Translations under genes and position numbers: made by a program
Shown: piece after piece, positions 32,892 to 45,800 of the stretch
Layout: each line of letters opens with the position of its first letter
Numbering within the stretch: the stretch's first letter is position 1
From: Ilex aquifolium
Lineage: Eukaryota; Streptophyta; Magnoliopsida; Aquifoliales; Aquifoliaceae
Length of the DNA stretch: 64,000 nucleotides
Reading direction: 5' to 3'
NCBI GenBank assembly: GCA_951799425.1
Contig: OX637403.1
Location: forward strand, 27,530,311-27,594,310
Notes under the pieces: generated by a model
Told to the model about the DNA's origin: nothing
Seen by the model: only the letters and a program-made list of their open reading frames with translations
Database searches by the model: none

Positions 32892-35800
32892 GTAAGAGGT
32901 ACATGTTGGTATTAACCAATGAATTCCCCATATTTATAAAAGTATATCATATGTTATCGCTATGTTGCATACAATAGTCGGGCGCCTAGGGCCGGGTCAA
33001 TTATCAGGGGCCCCAACTCAACCATTCAAGTCCAACCTTATGTCTATAAAGTTTTAAACTCTGGGGGTTTTATTGGTATGTCTGGGTTGGATTTAATATT
33101 TTCTGATGCCGTCTACTTTTATCAGGATCAACATATTATTATGAGTATCTTAATGTTCAATGTTCCTTTAGTTGATATTTAGTGCTAACTTGCAGCATAG
33201 TGTCTGGCTTGATGATGCATTTCACAGAGCAAGCCAGCTGTATTTGTCATATTACCGATCTATTCCAAAAAGCTTAGAACGCTCAACTGCCCACAAGCTC
33301 ATGCTAGGAATGCTGAATGGGGATGAGCGGTTTGTCGAGCCCACACCACATTCATTACAAAATTTAACATTGGAATGTGTAAAAGATGCAGTGATGAATC
33401 AGTTTGTCAGTGATAACATGGAGGTATGCAATTTTTTGATTTTGTATTTGTTTTATACTTTTATATCAATGGTACTGCTTGATGTTTCATGTCGTCATTC
33501 CATGCAAATGGGATTTCTTCCCCTTCTAATTTTGAATTTGTTCATTAATCAGGTGAGTATTGTCGGGGACTTCTCAGAGGAGGATATTGAATCTTGTATT
33601 ATTGATTACCTGGGAACAGTTAGAGCAACAAGAGGTTTTGAGAGAGCCCAAAAATATAGCCCGATCATATTTCGACCATTTCCCTCGGATTTGCAGTCTC
33701 AACAAGTGAGAAGCAATGCTATTTTGATGAAGACATGTGTAACTTAAGAGGGTTTAGATGTTTATATTGCATGTGATGTAATCTTTTGTTGTACTAGTCT
33801 GATGCGTTATTGCTTCATGTGAGTTGGTTTTCCTTCAAAGCTTCCTTCAACCATGCAAGGTCTCACTATTTATTTGGTATTTGACAGGTATTATTGAAGG
33901 ACACTGATGAGAGAGCATGTGCATATATTGCTGGGCCTGCCCCAAACCGCTGGGGATTTACTGTCAAGGGGGAAGATCTTCTTGAGTCGATAAATAGTGT
34001 CTCAGCTGATGATGGTGAGTTTTTGCATTACATATGGAATCATAAATAAGCTTTGTGTTGCTTTAAGGTATAAAAGAATAGGGGAATGGGGTTAGGGTGT
34101 GGGAGGGGTCCTGGTCTCTCTCTAGAATTTTATATAGGTTTCCAGAATCTGGGAAATAACATGAATGATAGAATACAATTCACATTGGTGCCCCCTCTGG
34201 AAGAAAAGACAGGCACCATTGCCCCCATGCACAGGGTTGTATATTTTGTCAAATTTCGTTTCTTTTAGTTTCGTTATTTTCAAATGATTTCAGTATCATT
34301 TGTCATGCCAAAGACAAAGATAGAAAGATACAATTCTAGATTTCTATTTTGATTCTTCACCTCACGTCAACTCAAAAAGCTTCGTCCCAACATTATTGGG
34401 GTCGGCTAGAAGAAGCATATTTTGCCCTCGTGCTCTATTAAGGTCTGTACTTTTTGTTAGATTATAGGTTGTCATATCTTTTCTTACTATTTCTCTTAAT
34501 GTTAGTTTTGATATTCTTCTACCTTTTTTATTATTGTCAATAGTTAAAATATCACTATTTCTCACTAGCTCTGTAGTAGGCCGTCTGCAAAAATGTCTTA
34601 AACCAGCTAAGTCAATTCTTCATTAGTTTATCTCCTATATATGCTACCCTTACTTTTTCACGAATATTTTCATTCTAATTCTATCTTTTCTATTTTTGGC
34701 ACACATCCACCTTTACATTCTCATTTGCGTCACACTTATTTTGTAGATATGTTGTTTCTTAATAATGCCATAAAGTATAGCCGGTCATATGGCTGTTTTA
34801 TAGAAATTTTCTTTTAGCCGGTCAGATGGCTATTTTGATTTTTCACATATTGTTCAAATTTGTAGTGGTTTGAAATTTGGGTTCAACACATATAAACTTA
34901 AATGGGAGTAATAAACAGGCCAATTGAGAAAGAAGATTGGTGCCACATCTGTAATGCTAGAACCATAACTTAGGCAACAGAACTGGACTCATTTTTGGTC
35001 CAAAGCTATGTGATAGGGGAGTGACCAAGTGTAAAAGCTTCAGTTTGGTTTCCAATCTTCTTATTTCCGTTCTTTGGGAGAGGAAATTTTTTTTTTAAAG
35101 GTGGGGGGGGAGATTAAGGTGGACTCCACGCCCAACTTTCAACTTCAAAATCCACCTTAGCAAGTGCTTTCTGTGTGAAAATTTATTCTAAGAAATGTCT
35201 CCAAAATGTGTGGGGTTGAACTTATACTTGCGATTCGGGCTCCTATATATTTGTGGACATGATTAGACTAATGCAAATACTTTAACACCCCAAATAATTG
35301 AAAGTTGATAGATTTCTATGCAGATGAACAATTACAATCTGAGGAACAGCCAGTCAAGATGGACCATGTTGCAAAAGATCTGCGCGGAAGGTATCGCAGT
35401 CATCCACTTTTCTTTGCCATCACAATGGGACTATTGGCCGAGATCATAAATTCACGGTAATTCTTTCTTCACTGCTGCATTAGAGCAGTTACTCCTTTAA
35501 GGGAACTGTATTACCCATTATTTTATTAAGTAATGCATATAAATGTGATGGTTGGGTGCATACGTCCTTGATATGATCACAAATACTTGATGTTTTTTTC
35601 GTAAGTATTATAATAGATAGACCTTCAAGGGAATAGCTATTGCCACCGGTTCTGCACTTTTGCAAACAAACTTGCTTTTTACGTGTAGTGTTCTGAGTCT
35701 GCTAATATCTTCAAGCAAATCTCTATGTCCACGTATTATATGGTCGTGCAAGTATACCGTTTTGAGGGTATTTACAAGGGGAATTTCAGGAAGCCCAAAT

Positions 35801-38800
35801 ACCCAGGGGTAGTATCATTCTCAACCCTAGCAACAACCTAAACTAAAACTAGAGAGCTTACGCTACCAGGGGTAGTGAGTCCACTTTCTCTCTCTTGCCT
35901 GACTGCTTCTGCTAGTCTGGGGCGTCATTGCTATAGTCAGGACAAATATTGCTGTACTTTTTCTCACATTGCTTTAACCATAGGGCATGAGACTAGAGAC
36001 CCAGATGAAAAAACAAGTGTTGATCCTAGGCCTTCTTCTGAGGCTCTGGTTAATCAGAATTCTGAATGAGGACGTTGTATTTATAGGGTTAATTCTGACA
36101 TTATGTTTTATTAATTGCTCCTTCTAATTCCTGTCCTGAGTGTGATAGACTATTAAATTTTAGCTTTGCGTTTGTGTTTTTTAATTATCAGGCATTGTCT
36201 CTGATGATTGTTATCTTAGATTACCTTTAACTCGAATTACTGATTCTATGAAATGTACATTTGCTTTTGTACAGGCTTTTCACTACGGTCAGGGATTCTC
36301 GGGGGTTGACATATGATGTATCGTTCGAATTAAACCTGTTTGATAGGTTGAACCTTGGGTGGTATGTGATCTCAGTAACATCAACTCCGGGCAAGGTGTG
36401 CTTTCCTAGATTCTCATGTAGTCGCAATTTGTGTCATTTGGGTGCTGTCTCACCAGTTTTACATTGAATAAACATCCAGGTACATGAGGCTGTTGATGCT
36501 TGCAAGAATGTCCTTAGAGGCTTGCATGGAAACAAGATTGCTCCAAGAGAGTTGGACCGGGTTAGTTGCTTTGCAAAATCAGAGGACTCTTAGTCTGTTT
36601 AAATGTTGGTTATGGAGTCAAAGATTGTGCAATTGTTGGAATCTGTCATTTACAGTAGGGGTTGCTGCAAAGAAAAGATTCAACACTACTATTAAAATAA
36701 TGACTCCCCTAACAGCTAGATGTTCCTGCTTTACTGAACCCCTATGAGGAAAATTTGCGCCGTGTATTGTCACATCTGATAAACATGCATTTGAAATTTG
36801 GCAAAAAAAGGGTTTTTTTTGAAAAGGGGGGGGGGGGGGGGGGGGGGGGTTGGATTGTTGATGCCACATGGATACAAAAAGGCTGTTGTTTAGTTGGATT
36901 GTCACAATGATTTAAATTTGACTGACAGGCAAAACGGACCCTGCTGATGAGACATGAAGCTGAAACCAAGTCTAATGCTTACTGGCTTGGATTGTTGGCT
37001 CACTTGCAAGCGGCTTCTGTTCCAAGAAAGGTGAAATAAAGAAACATCAGAAGCTCTATATCATGTCATTCAGTCTATAAATTTTTTCAGTACAAAATCT
37101 ATCATATATTTTTGTTTCTGCCAAAATTTTTTCAACTTGAAATGTGTGTGGTCAATCTTTCTAGTAATTTCACTTTAATCGATGTCCTTAAACATACTTT
37201 TGTTTTTACTAGTTGATGCCCACGTGGGTTGCACGTGAACCATTGTAATTATAATTTGATAAAAAATAAAATTTATTGGTTAAATAAAAGTTACAAAAAG
37301 GGCTACAAAGAGTCAAAAGATCAAAATATATCTAATAAATAGGAGCAAAAATGTTGATCTTCTAGAACTCAAATTCGAATTGAACATAAAGAACAAAACT
37401 GAACTATTTTTCTCAACTCATCTCCATCCTCTTTATAGGCATATCTTTATACTGCATTTCTCACAATTACTAGCATGGATGACATGCAACCTTTTGTTAA
37501 TATCTCATGCAATATATGAATTGAAATATATGGCTTAACTTCGAATGATAAAAAACAAAATCTACGGTGAAATATTCATAGAGGAAACATCGACCAATAT
37601 TCCTTGACAACTTATGGTATAGTTTGATATAATTTGCAGTTTTTAATTCTAAGGACCAAAAATGTAAGGAAACGAAGTAATTGTTTGTTGAACTTAGTTT
37701 TTGGGAAGCAGTTGAACAATTAGTTTGCAAATTTTTGGATCAGGATTAATAATTGGGTATGCTTTATAAGTGACCTAGGGCATTAGTTCATCCTGATTCT
37801 CATAAAACCTTTTGTATAGGAATATTTACTATGATTAATTGTGGTCTTAATAGTTTTTGACTTTCCAGGAAAAAAAATGTGGCAAATATACACTCAAATT
37901 AAGAACTCCTAAAACTATCAAACCACTACCACAAATTACATTTTCTTTAGGTATTAACACTGAGTACATGATTGATGATTTCATTCAAATTATCGACGTT
38001 AATGTTCAAGCCAAAAGAAAACTGGAATAAGGTGGGGGGAAAATGTGCAATCATACAAGTTTTATAGTTTTAGTCCACCATCAACTAGTACCAATTTGGA
38101 TTTTTGGATATCTGCTAGGTATAAAAAACTTCCAGAAACCCTTCATTATTACCACAACAAAACTCTTGTATTCTGACAACAAATACCAACCAATATCAAA
38201 ACACTAAAAGAACGGTTAATTTGGAATCAGGATTATGTATACAGAAAGAATGGCTTATCCCTACGTCAGTCTAATAAATTTATCTTTCCAATCTATTATG
38301 ACATATCTGTTAGAGAAAGAAATTTGAAACTAAAACATCAAGTGGGTCCCTAATATTCCTTAAATACCATTGAAAAAAAAGAACAAATTTATGTGTGCAC
38401 ATACTTTCCTAAATTAATGAAATGAGCCTGGCATTTAGTCAATAATCATTTTTTTCTCAACCACTTCTCATACTTGAGCTGAAAACCAAATCATAAAATG
38501 AAATTTTCTCAACCATTTATAGGAATTATTGGAAAATGGTAAACATCTCTCTCTCTCTCTCTAAATTGACTGGGCCGTTTGTTGGACTGGTATCTTTGCA
38601 CTGAATTTTCTTTGTATTCTTCATCTTCGTTTATCCCCACAAAATCCTTACAATTGAGCAATCGATGGCGTGGCTAATTGCAATGAACTGACTGCAAGTA
38701 CGCTGAAAAGCTACTTCAATTTGGCTACAGAAGATCAAAAGGGGTATTAGGGTCAAAGAGTGGGGTTTGGCGGAAGATGCCAATTTGCAATACGAAAACA

Positions 38801-39875
38801 CCCAGCTGGTATTGATTGAAGCCTCTTCAATGTCTATTCTTCTTATAGCAGCTCTAGGTTGTAAGCAACAAATGAAGAGATGATACTTCGGGTTGAAACC
38901 ACAAAAAGCTACCATCATTCTGTTACACAAACATGAATCAGGAACTGTCAAACAAGAATTATGAGTAGAGATTGGGGGAACATTTTGAGTCAATAGGGCC
39001 AACGCAAGGGTGCAATTTTATAGGTGAACTATGTTGTTTTTAAAAGGAATCAAATCCAAAAATGGTAACAGAAAATTAGTCATTTACTCTTAGAATCTGT
39101 AAAGTATAAAAGTAAATTAGCTAAGGTAATTGAAAGTCCTAAAATTAGTAGTGTAGTTGTAGGGTCTCACTTTTATTAGTTGCAATAATTGTAGTTAAAA
39201 AAGAATAGTATGGATATTACTAGTTTTATTGAGGCTATTATAGTCAATCAAAAGTTTTTCACTTTTGTTGACATTTTATAGTAGTATAGATTTAGATAGA
39301 TATAGATATAGATACTTACATTATTTGTTATTCTTGTGATCAGGACATATCATGCATTAAAGATCTCACTATGCTATACGAAGCTGCCACTATCAGCGAC
39401 ATATACCTTGCATATGACCAGCTTAAGATTGATGAAAATTCCTTGTACTCTTGCATTGGAATTGCTGGGGCTCAGGCTGGAGAAGAAATTTCAGGTATGC
39501 ACATAGTGGTTTATAGAGGCTGTACTATGTGGTATTCCTTGTTTGCATGAAGAAATTTGAGGTATGGACATAGTAATTAAATATTAATTATTGTTTCCAT
39601 GAAGATTGGCTCTTAATACATGGACACTTCTTTCGAGGTTTTATTACCTAGATGTGTCTGATTAGTTTTTTTGATTCCCCAAATTTTTTTGTAGCAAATT
39701 ATTAATTATTAGGTATTTCAAAGCATCTTTCCTTTGCATGGACTAAAATTTTCCCTACCAATAAATTAATCTATATTCTGCAGATCCTTTAGAAGGGGAA
39801 GAATCAGTTGACGGCCTTTATGGTGCACTTCCTGTGGGGCGTGGTTCATCCACTATGACACGACCGACAACATAA
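20801..39875 (+). CDS. SPP: Chloroplast stromal processing peptidase, 24 exons
   Basis: M16-family zinc metallopeptidase of the chloroplast stroma that removes transit peptides from imported proteins. Exons: 20801-20935, 22198-22389, 23309-23550, 25511-25709, 26212-26259, 26423-26530, 26634-26822, 26946-27245, 29226-29327, 29808-29942, 30251-30475, 30926-31129, 31251-31421, 31925-32074, 32523-32660, 33196-33423, 33553-33705, 33888-34014, 35324-35456, 36275-36395, 36480-36560, 36929-37030, 39344-39494, 39784-39875. They sum to 3726 nt: 1241 aa, close to the roughly 1265 aa known in Arabidopsis. Residues 1 to about 115 are basic and Ser/Thr-containing, a plausible transit peptide. The inverted zinc motif HXXEH is H213-E216-H217 (25578-25592), with E294 at the right distance as third ligand. 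The end GRGSSTMTRPTT is typical of SPP. All introns are GT-AG; intron 12 has a weak donor (GTTCCC). No frameshift or stop was seen. The exon model is by eye from family conservation. Confidence 0.95.
22760..22855 (+). mobile_element. SINE 3' fragment in SPP intron 2
   Basis: The stretch GGGGTAGGACTGTGTATAAC, then GACCCCACAGGAGC and GGCTGCCCTCTTTTT, looks like the 3' half of the widespread plant tRNA-derived SINE type (Au-like), ending in a T run. No A or B box remains, so it is a truncated copy. Confidence 0.5.
28699..28737. repeat. Compound (TC)n(AC)n microsatellite in SPP intron 8
   Basis: About eleven TC units are followed directly by about nine AC units. Likely polymorphic. Confidence 0.9.
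32848..32892. repeat. T-run joined to 22-bp poly-G in SPP intron 15
   Basis: A run of about 18 T passes directly into 22 G at 32871-32892. G is on the coding strand, so the run would be in the pre-mRNA. It may form G-quadruplexes, and its length is likely to be unreliable in assembly. Confidence 0.8.
34362..34680 (-). pseudogene. RTE-type LINE 3' shard in SPP intron 18
   Basis: A minus-strand frame (34565-34362) contains TLREIVRKDM and then LLLADPNNVGTK. This resembles the C-terminal end of plant RTE-clade reverse transcriptases (GRP..TW.E.V..DL...L, followed by HVADP). The DNA word CTAGCCGACCCCAATAATG is near the common 3' end of these LINEs. It is truncated and inactive. Confidence 0.6.
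36826..36849. repeat. 24-bp poly-G tract in SPP intron 21
   Basis: An uninterrupted G run lies on the coding strand, 80 nt upstream of exon 22. The exact length may be an assembly effect. Confidence 0.8.
37209..39290 (-). mobile_element. Non-autonomous Helitron in SPP intron 22
   Basis: On the minus strand it begins TCTATACTACTATAAAATG after an A and ends CTAG before a T. Near the end, two CACGTG words around a 4- to 5-nt loop form a hairpin, then about 8 nt, then CTAG. The 2082-bp element makes up most of the 2.3-kb intron. It has no Rep/helicase frame. A 123-codon frame at 39002-38631 (minus) is not recognised and might be a captured fragment or chance. Confidence 0.7.
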
Positions 39876-40026
39876 CATAACCTTGCTGCACAACATTCCA
39901 AGTCTTGTGCTGCAAAAATAGATCAAGCATTATGAGGTATGTATCTTGGGTATTTGCTGATGCCAAAGATAACTTTGTTTTCCTATTCCAATATTCCAAC
40001 AGCAAATGAAGTTTGATTGACTTTTG

Positions 40027-40032
40027 AATAAA
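40027..40032 (+). terminator. Polyadenylation signal of SPP
   Basis: AATAAA lies about 150 nt after the SPP stop codon. It is the nearest canonical hexamer downstream, so the mRNA probably ends shortly after it. Confidence 0.5.
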
Positions 40033-42659
40033 GCCTAAAAGAAAAACAACAAAGAGTGAAATACTAGTGTAAAGTAATAACTACCATTTCCTAATGATCG
40101 TTAGAATTAATTTCAACTAGGGTGCTTTATGCTCGTGTAGAACGTCCAATTGATTTAAGCGGGTAAGGTATTCATGTCATCAATTGACAGGTGGCTTTAG
40201 ATTAAAATCTCTTGCTGTTCTTTTTTCTGAGGCGCTCTTCTTGTTTAAGAGAGAGATTCCATACAGCTCAAAATGAAATTGTACGGTTTTCATCGTGTTT
40301 TTAGTTTTTGTTAGGATGCGAGGAATCGACAAAGTCTTGGACTTAAAGGGTTTGATCATTTTCACTCCAACAAATGAAAATCCATTTTCAAAGAAAAGTA
40401 GGTGGACAGTAGGGAGAGGGATAGTGATGCCTCTATTCTTTTCCTAAAGTTGATAGGTTTGGCTAAATGAGACACTACATACTTGACCTAGATAACCATT
40501 AAGTATTCTATATTCTGACCATGTTAGCATGTTTCAGGTAGACACTTGAAAAGTCATTGATGCAAAAATTGTTCCCAATGGCTTGCTGTGAAGGGCTCAT
40601 GGCAACCTTGTTAAACTATATCAGAGCAAGGTCATTCGGAGTCAGTAAGAGCCCCCTTCCATTAACTATTGGTGTCCAAGGAGTTAATTTTCTTATGATA
40701 GGTTAGTACATGCAAGCTATATTATTCTTTTTTAAGTCGATAGGTACGTGCAAAAATAATTTTTCCTTTCTTTATATCGGTTATGCAGGTTTACTATTAT
40801 TGGTTGAAAAGCCAAATTTGTTGTGTTGCATAGGTACATTAAGGTTAAAATTATTGGTATACCGACTACTGTATACTTGTACCATCAGCAATTTATTTTC
40901 TTTTTATACATGTTTGTTTTGCTGATAGAAATGCCTATTTTTGGTATGATGTTTACCCACTGAGTGTATATTATTATTACCGAGATAATTGTAATTAATT
41001 GCTTTACACTAATTAGTGCAGCTTGATTATTTTGTATCATGCTTGATATATATATTTTTGAAAACTTGATTTCATTATTGACATTCGTGTGATGATCTGG
41101 GTAAAAAAGGAATGAAAAAGCGTTTGGTTCTTTATTTCAGTTCAATGAAGAATGATCAATAATTGTCAGGTATTCCTCCCCCCCCCTCCTCTGTGGTACA
41201 TAGGGAACGGTAGAAAGGAGGAAAACTATAGGTGCACTAACAATGACTATGTATTAAAGACACTCTACAATACTAAATCTACATCGAGCATTAATCGTAT
41301 AACATTCATATTTTAAGTAATATTTTTTTATTTACGTAATTTAAATTTAAAATAAAATGAGAAAAAAAATAAGAGATAGGAGAGAGAGAGAAGAGAGATA
41401 GAGGTGTGGATTAGTAGAGTTGTTTGACATTGAGGAGTGTGTTGATTAATTATCTAGTATTGGGAGTCGTGCAAAAAAAAAATTTTTGAATGAGAAAAAA
41501 TATTTTAGCATGAATTTTGTATTATTGGATCAAATTAGATGAAAATAAATTGATTTTAGTTGGTGTTGTGCTTTTAAAAATTGGAAATTGAACTTATGAG
41601 TTGTAATATTAGATGAAAAGTCTAAGAGAGAGTTAGATAGTTAATTGCGGTTAAAAGAGTTTTATATATAATATAAAATAGGATAGGTTGAAATAATTTC
41701 ATTCAACGATTTTAAATAGACTCATCCAATGACTATCAATATTCTTCTTAAAATTATTTAAATTACATCGTGGTTTTCATGCACGGGTTAGTCCTAGTGA
41801 GTAGCTCAAAGAGAGAGAAAAGAAACGGATCATAAATATTTCATAGGTGGACGATATAGTTAGATGCTTCTAGAGGTGTCCATGGCCTGGGCTGGGTGAG
41901 TGGCTGGGCCAAATGTTTTTTGGGCCAGGCCTGTGTTGGCTGCCCCAAGCCCGTGCTGTGATGAAGTTGGGTTAGGTGTTTGCCACAGCTCATAGCCGTT
42001 GTTGTTAGCGAGCTGGGCTGGAGACAACAGTATGGTCCATGACTACGAGATTGGGGCAGACCGGTAAATTTTCGGGTCGGGCTTGATATGGGCCAGATTT
42101 TGAGGGTCGGAACCTTACCGCTACGACGCTACATACTTCTTCGGACTATAACCGCTGACATCTGTTGTTCTGCATCAAATGATGAATATGACGGAATTAA
42201 ATTTAAAAAATATATGATAATTGATTCCTAAACTGTATCATTAATTTTAATTTAGTCTCTAAATTTTTAATTATTTTAATTTAATTTCTCAATTATTAAT
42301 TTTATCTTAATCAAGTCTTTTCGTCTGTTTTCACTGTTGGATCAAAATGAAAACATGATTTAACGGTAAAAATAAATGAAAAAATTGAGACAAAATTGAT
42401 AATTGAGAGACTAAATTGAAACAATTGAAAGTTTAAGGATCAAATTAAAATTGTAGACAAAGTTTAAGGACCGATTATAATATTTACCCTTAGATTTGTA
42501 TAACAGATACCCTATATCTGAGACAAGATTCATAAACAAAACAATGTCGTGAATGCCACCATCCTGAGCTAATGTTTACATTCCATATATACAAACATCT
42601 ATAAGAAGCACCATTTTATGTCTACACACAGTACGATGAAGTTCAAAAGATTACACATA
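40033..42659. other. Convergent intergenic region between SPP and the GH127 gene
   Basis: No gene is seen. A Helitron-like 3' end (GCACGGGTTAGTCCTAG before T) lies at 41780-41797 on the plus strand, with no clear partner start. From about 41871 to 42110 there is a GC-rich block starting TAGAGGTGTCCATGG with many GGGC words, typical of hAT-type MITE ends, but its right end is not visible. Confidence 0.4.
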
Positions 42660-42800
42660 TTTCCTCCCTCTCCTTTCTTTTCCTTTTTTTCACGGTTGGG
42701 TGGAGGGAGATTTGAACCCTCGGGACACACGTCGGGGGTAGTCCATAGGCCCCGAGTGATCTCCCTAGCTATAAGCAAGTGTTTAAAAGAGTTAAAAGCA
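42660..42800 (-). mobile_element. Possible SINE near the GH127 3' end
   Basis: The minus strand has a B-box-like GGTTCAAATC (about 42709-42718) and an A-rich tail towards 42670. The A box is a poor match. Weakly supported. Confidence 0.3.
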
Positions 42801-42852
42801 GCTAATGATATCCTCAAGGCCTCACAAGCCAAAAAAAAAAGAAAATTTATTT

Positions 42853-45800
42853 CTAGTAGTGTTGGTGCAATCTTGGCCTTCCACCTCCTCTCCCTTCGCC
42901 TTCTTGAGACTGAATGTTAAAATAAACAGTATAAGATTCATCTCGCAAGCTCAGCAACGGAGCTAGAAGAAAATTTCTTGTTGCGCTGTTTGCCACGAAA
43001 CTAATAGGATGATACTCACTAATTCCCCCATTCAGCATAAAACTGGCTGCCTGATTGAACCAAACACCTGATGAACTAGAAATGCAGCCTAGCTTAACGC
43101 TTGCACCTGAATAATGGTGCACACCACTGTGCACAAAGCAACCCTTTTGGCTTTTTGACTCCAACGAAACTGTTTTATCATTTCGGTCTAGTCCTGGGAC
43201 CAAGCGAAAAACAGAATTCCTGTCATTAGTTGAATCTGCAACTACAAGTTTTTCATCTGTTTCTTGGTGCACCACAAACATGCCAGGAAAATCAAATGGC
43301 TCAAGCATGACTGATTGGCCGATAGCATCTTTTGGTGATGAGAAGTTTGAGAGAGTCGGGTCTTTCAAGATGAGTCTGAAAGTGGCGTGGATAGAGGAAT
43401 CAGTGCCAGTATCAGGGAAGTCCTCCATTGTTATTGATTTATCTGAGTTACTGAAAACCAATGTTGAATTTCTGGATACTTGGGATAGAGAGACCAGATG
43501 AGAATTGTAAACGGGGAGAATTGGAGTTATCCAGCTGCAAACTGACTTAGGTGACCCAGTTTTTATGTCCCAGTCACCACTAGTCAGACCAGCAAGAACG
43601 TAGGGGCCATAAAGAATTGCCTGGACGGAAGCATACTTTGGCCGGTCATCTGAAATTTCATTCAAGGAGTTTGTGTGTTAGCTCCTAATGCAAACGATTT
43701 TCTGCTTTGGGAAATACTTGGCAACTGATATGTCAAAAATAATTGGTTTTTTAAGTAAGTCACTCGCCAGTAGAAGTACCTTTAATGGCCTCCAGTCTTA
43801 GAGTAATGGGCAGCTCAAGCATGATTCTGTCACCAGGGAGCCATTTTCTACTGAGAGATAGGAAGTTACCTGCATCAAGAATAGAAAAGTTAAGAACCCA
43901 AACTTTTATTCTAGAGATGTAACAACATAAAGAAGATGGGACAAGTCTTTGTCAAGTGAAAAGGATCAAAAGAAAAGAAGCGAAACAAAAATCTACATTT
44001 TTTTCAGCAGATAGGACATGGAGAAAGATGCAAGTTTGCACCTGGAGCTGGTACAGACAGATCTTGATCATTTAACAGAGCAGTGGCACCATTCAAATTT
44101 GTCCAAATTGGTATCCGTAAATTCAAAGTAGATTCTAAGCCAGTGCAATTCTTGCATAGACCAAATATCATAAGAAAATTAGTCAAACTCGTTGAGCCAG
44201 AAGAACAAGAAGAATTTGAAGAAGAAAAAGAGAATAACTTCTGCAGCTTGTGAGCTTAATTAGCTGGCAACATTTACCTCCTCCATGGAAATTGTCAAAG
44301 TCACTCGAAGGCGAGGATCCCATGAAACAGGACGATCAACTTTCTGATTTATCTTGATCTTCCCTGTTTTCCAGTCAAGCAAGCTTGATATATACTGAAT
44401 GATATAGAGCCCTGGAACCTTGCCCTCCCCCTCAAAGTATATCGAATCTCCTAACTTGGAGAATGATTCGATTCCTGGACAGGCAGGATGAGAAAACCAA
44501 AACTACAGTTACAACATGTAGAACACGAGGCTAAAGCAATTGCCAGTCAAAGCAGGGATGTAACAACAAGGCAAATCATCCATTGCAGGTGTAGCAAGGG
44601 AAATAGCAGGCTGACAGATTGCTTCATCAGATCACCGGATGGAGAAGATCAAAATGTTTGAGAATTCCAAGATTTTTATAATGAAGTGACAGACTTTGGG
44701 TGGAAATTCATGTTCTGATTAAGTTACCAAAATGAGTTTGAAAACGTTAATTCAGGCACAGACCTGTCCCGTAACAGCACCAGAAAGAATCAAATTTTGT
44801 TCCCCATCCACTATTGCTTCGGGCTTTGGATTTTCCATGGCCTAGTGGGAGCATGTAGATCATCACCCCAGGTTCCCTTCCTCTTTGGATGCCCAGAATA
44901 CCATTTGTCAAGGCACGCTCATAATAATCTGCATATCTAGTATCTTTGGTCCATCTAAAAAGTTGGCGTGAGACCTACAAAATCACATAGGTACATGTTT
45001 CTCATGTGGAAATTATCTAGTGAAAGATCATGTTGTCTCCGACAGAAATCAACATGAAACTCCAAAGCAAGATAACATTCAACGGTCAACTTTGCTTTGT
45101 CTTGAGATCTCAAAACCACACATTAGATTTGAGAACTTCATCTTAAGAAAATTAGATGGAGTTAAATCACCATCTACTCTGAAAGATTATGCAGTTAACG
45201 AGAGTACAACTTAGGTATTTATACTTCAATATATCCCCTCATGTGCAGGCTTTAATTTGGGTCTAGCACGTCAAAGTCTTTCAATAATCAGGGAGATAGC
45301 AAGATTTAAATATAGGACCTTCTGTTCTGATACCATGTTAAATCACAATCTACTCTAAAAGATTAAGCAGTTAGAGAGAGTATAACTTAAGTATTTATAT
45401 TTCAACATATATCATAGAACATCCCTTGGTGCATTTAGTAATGTGGTTTACATACTCACTCTGAGAAACTAATGTCCTATTTCAAACGTCTGCTTCAAGC
45501 TATGAGAAGTAACCTACATACCTTCAGCATATTGTAAGTCGTACAGGATTCTTGATTCTCAGTTCCTAGAGTGCTTGCTAACCGCTTTGGTTCTGACCTG
45601 ATTATAGGTAAACAGTCTATGATCAGAAATTGAAATATGTACCAGAGTTTTAAATAAATATACATAGATTAAAACTACTATTAAAATTGCAAGTATTAGT
45701 ACCAGAATTCATCAACTGATGTACCTCCCGTTGCATAGCTGTGAGAAGAGTTCACAATATCCATAAAGAACATCCCTATTTCCTGGAACATCACTTTGCT

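Noticed and set aside
36484-36747. 87-codon plus frame
   Set aside because: Read-through of SPP exon 21 in a wrong frame into intron 21.
38631-39002. 123-codon minus frame as a gene
   Set aside because: Inside the intron 22 Helitron, with no recognised family and no splice context; kept only as a possible captured fragment.
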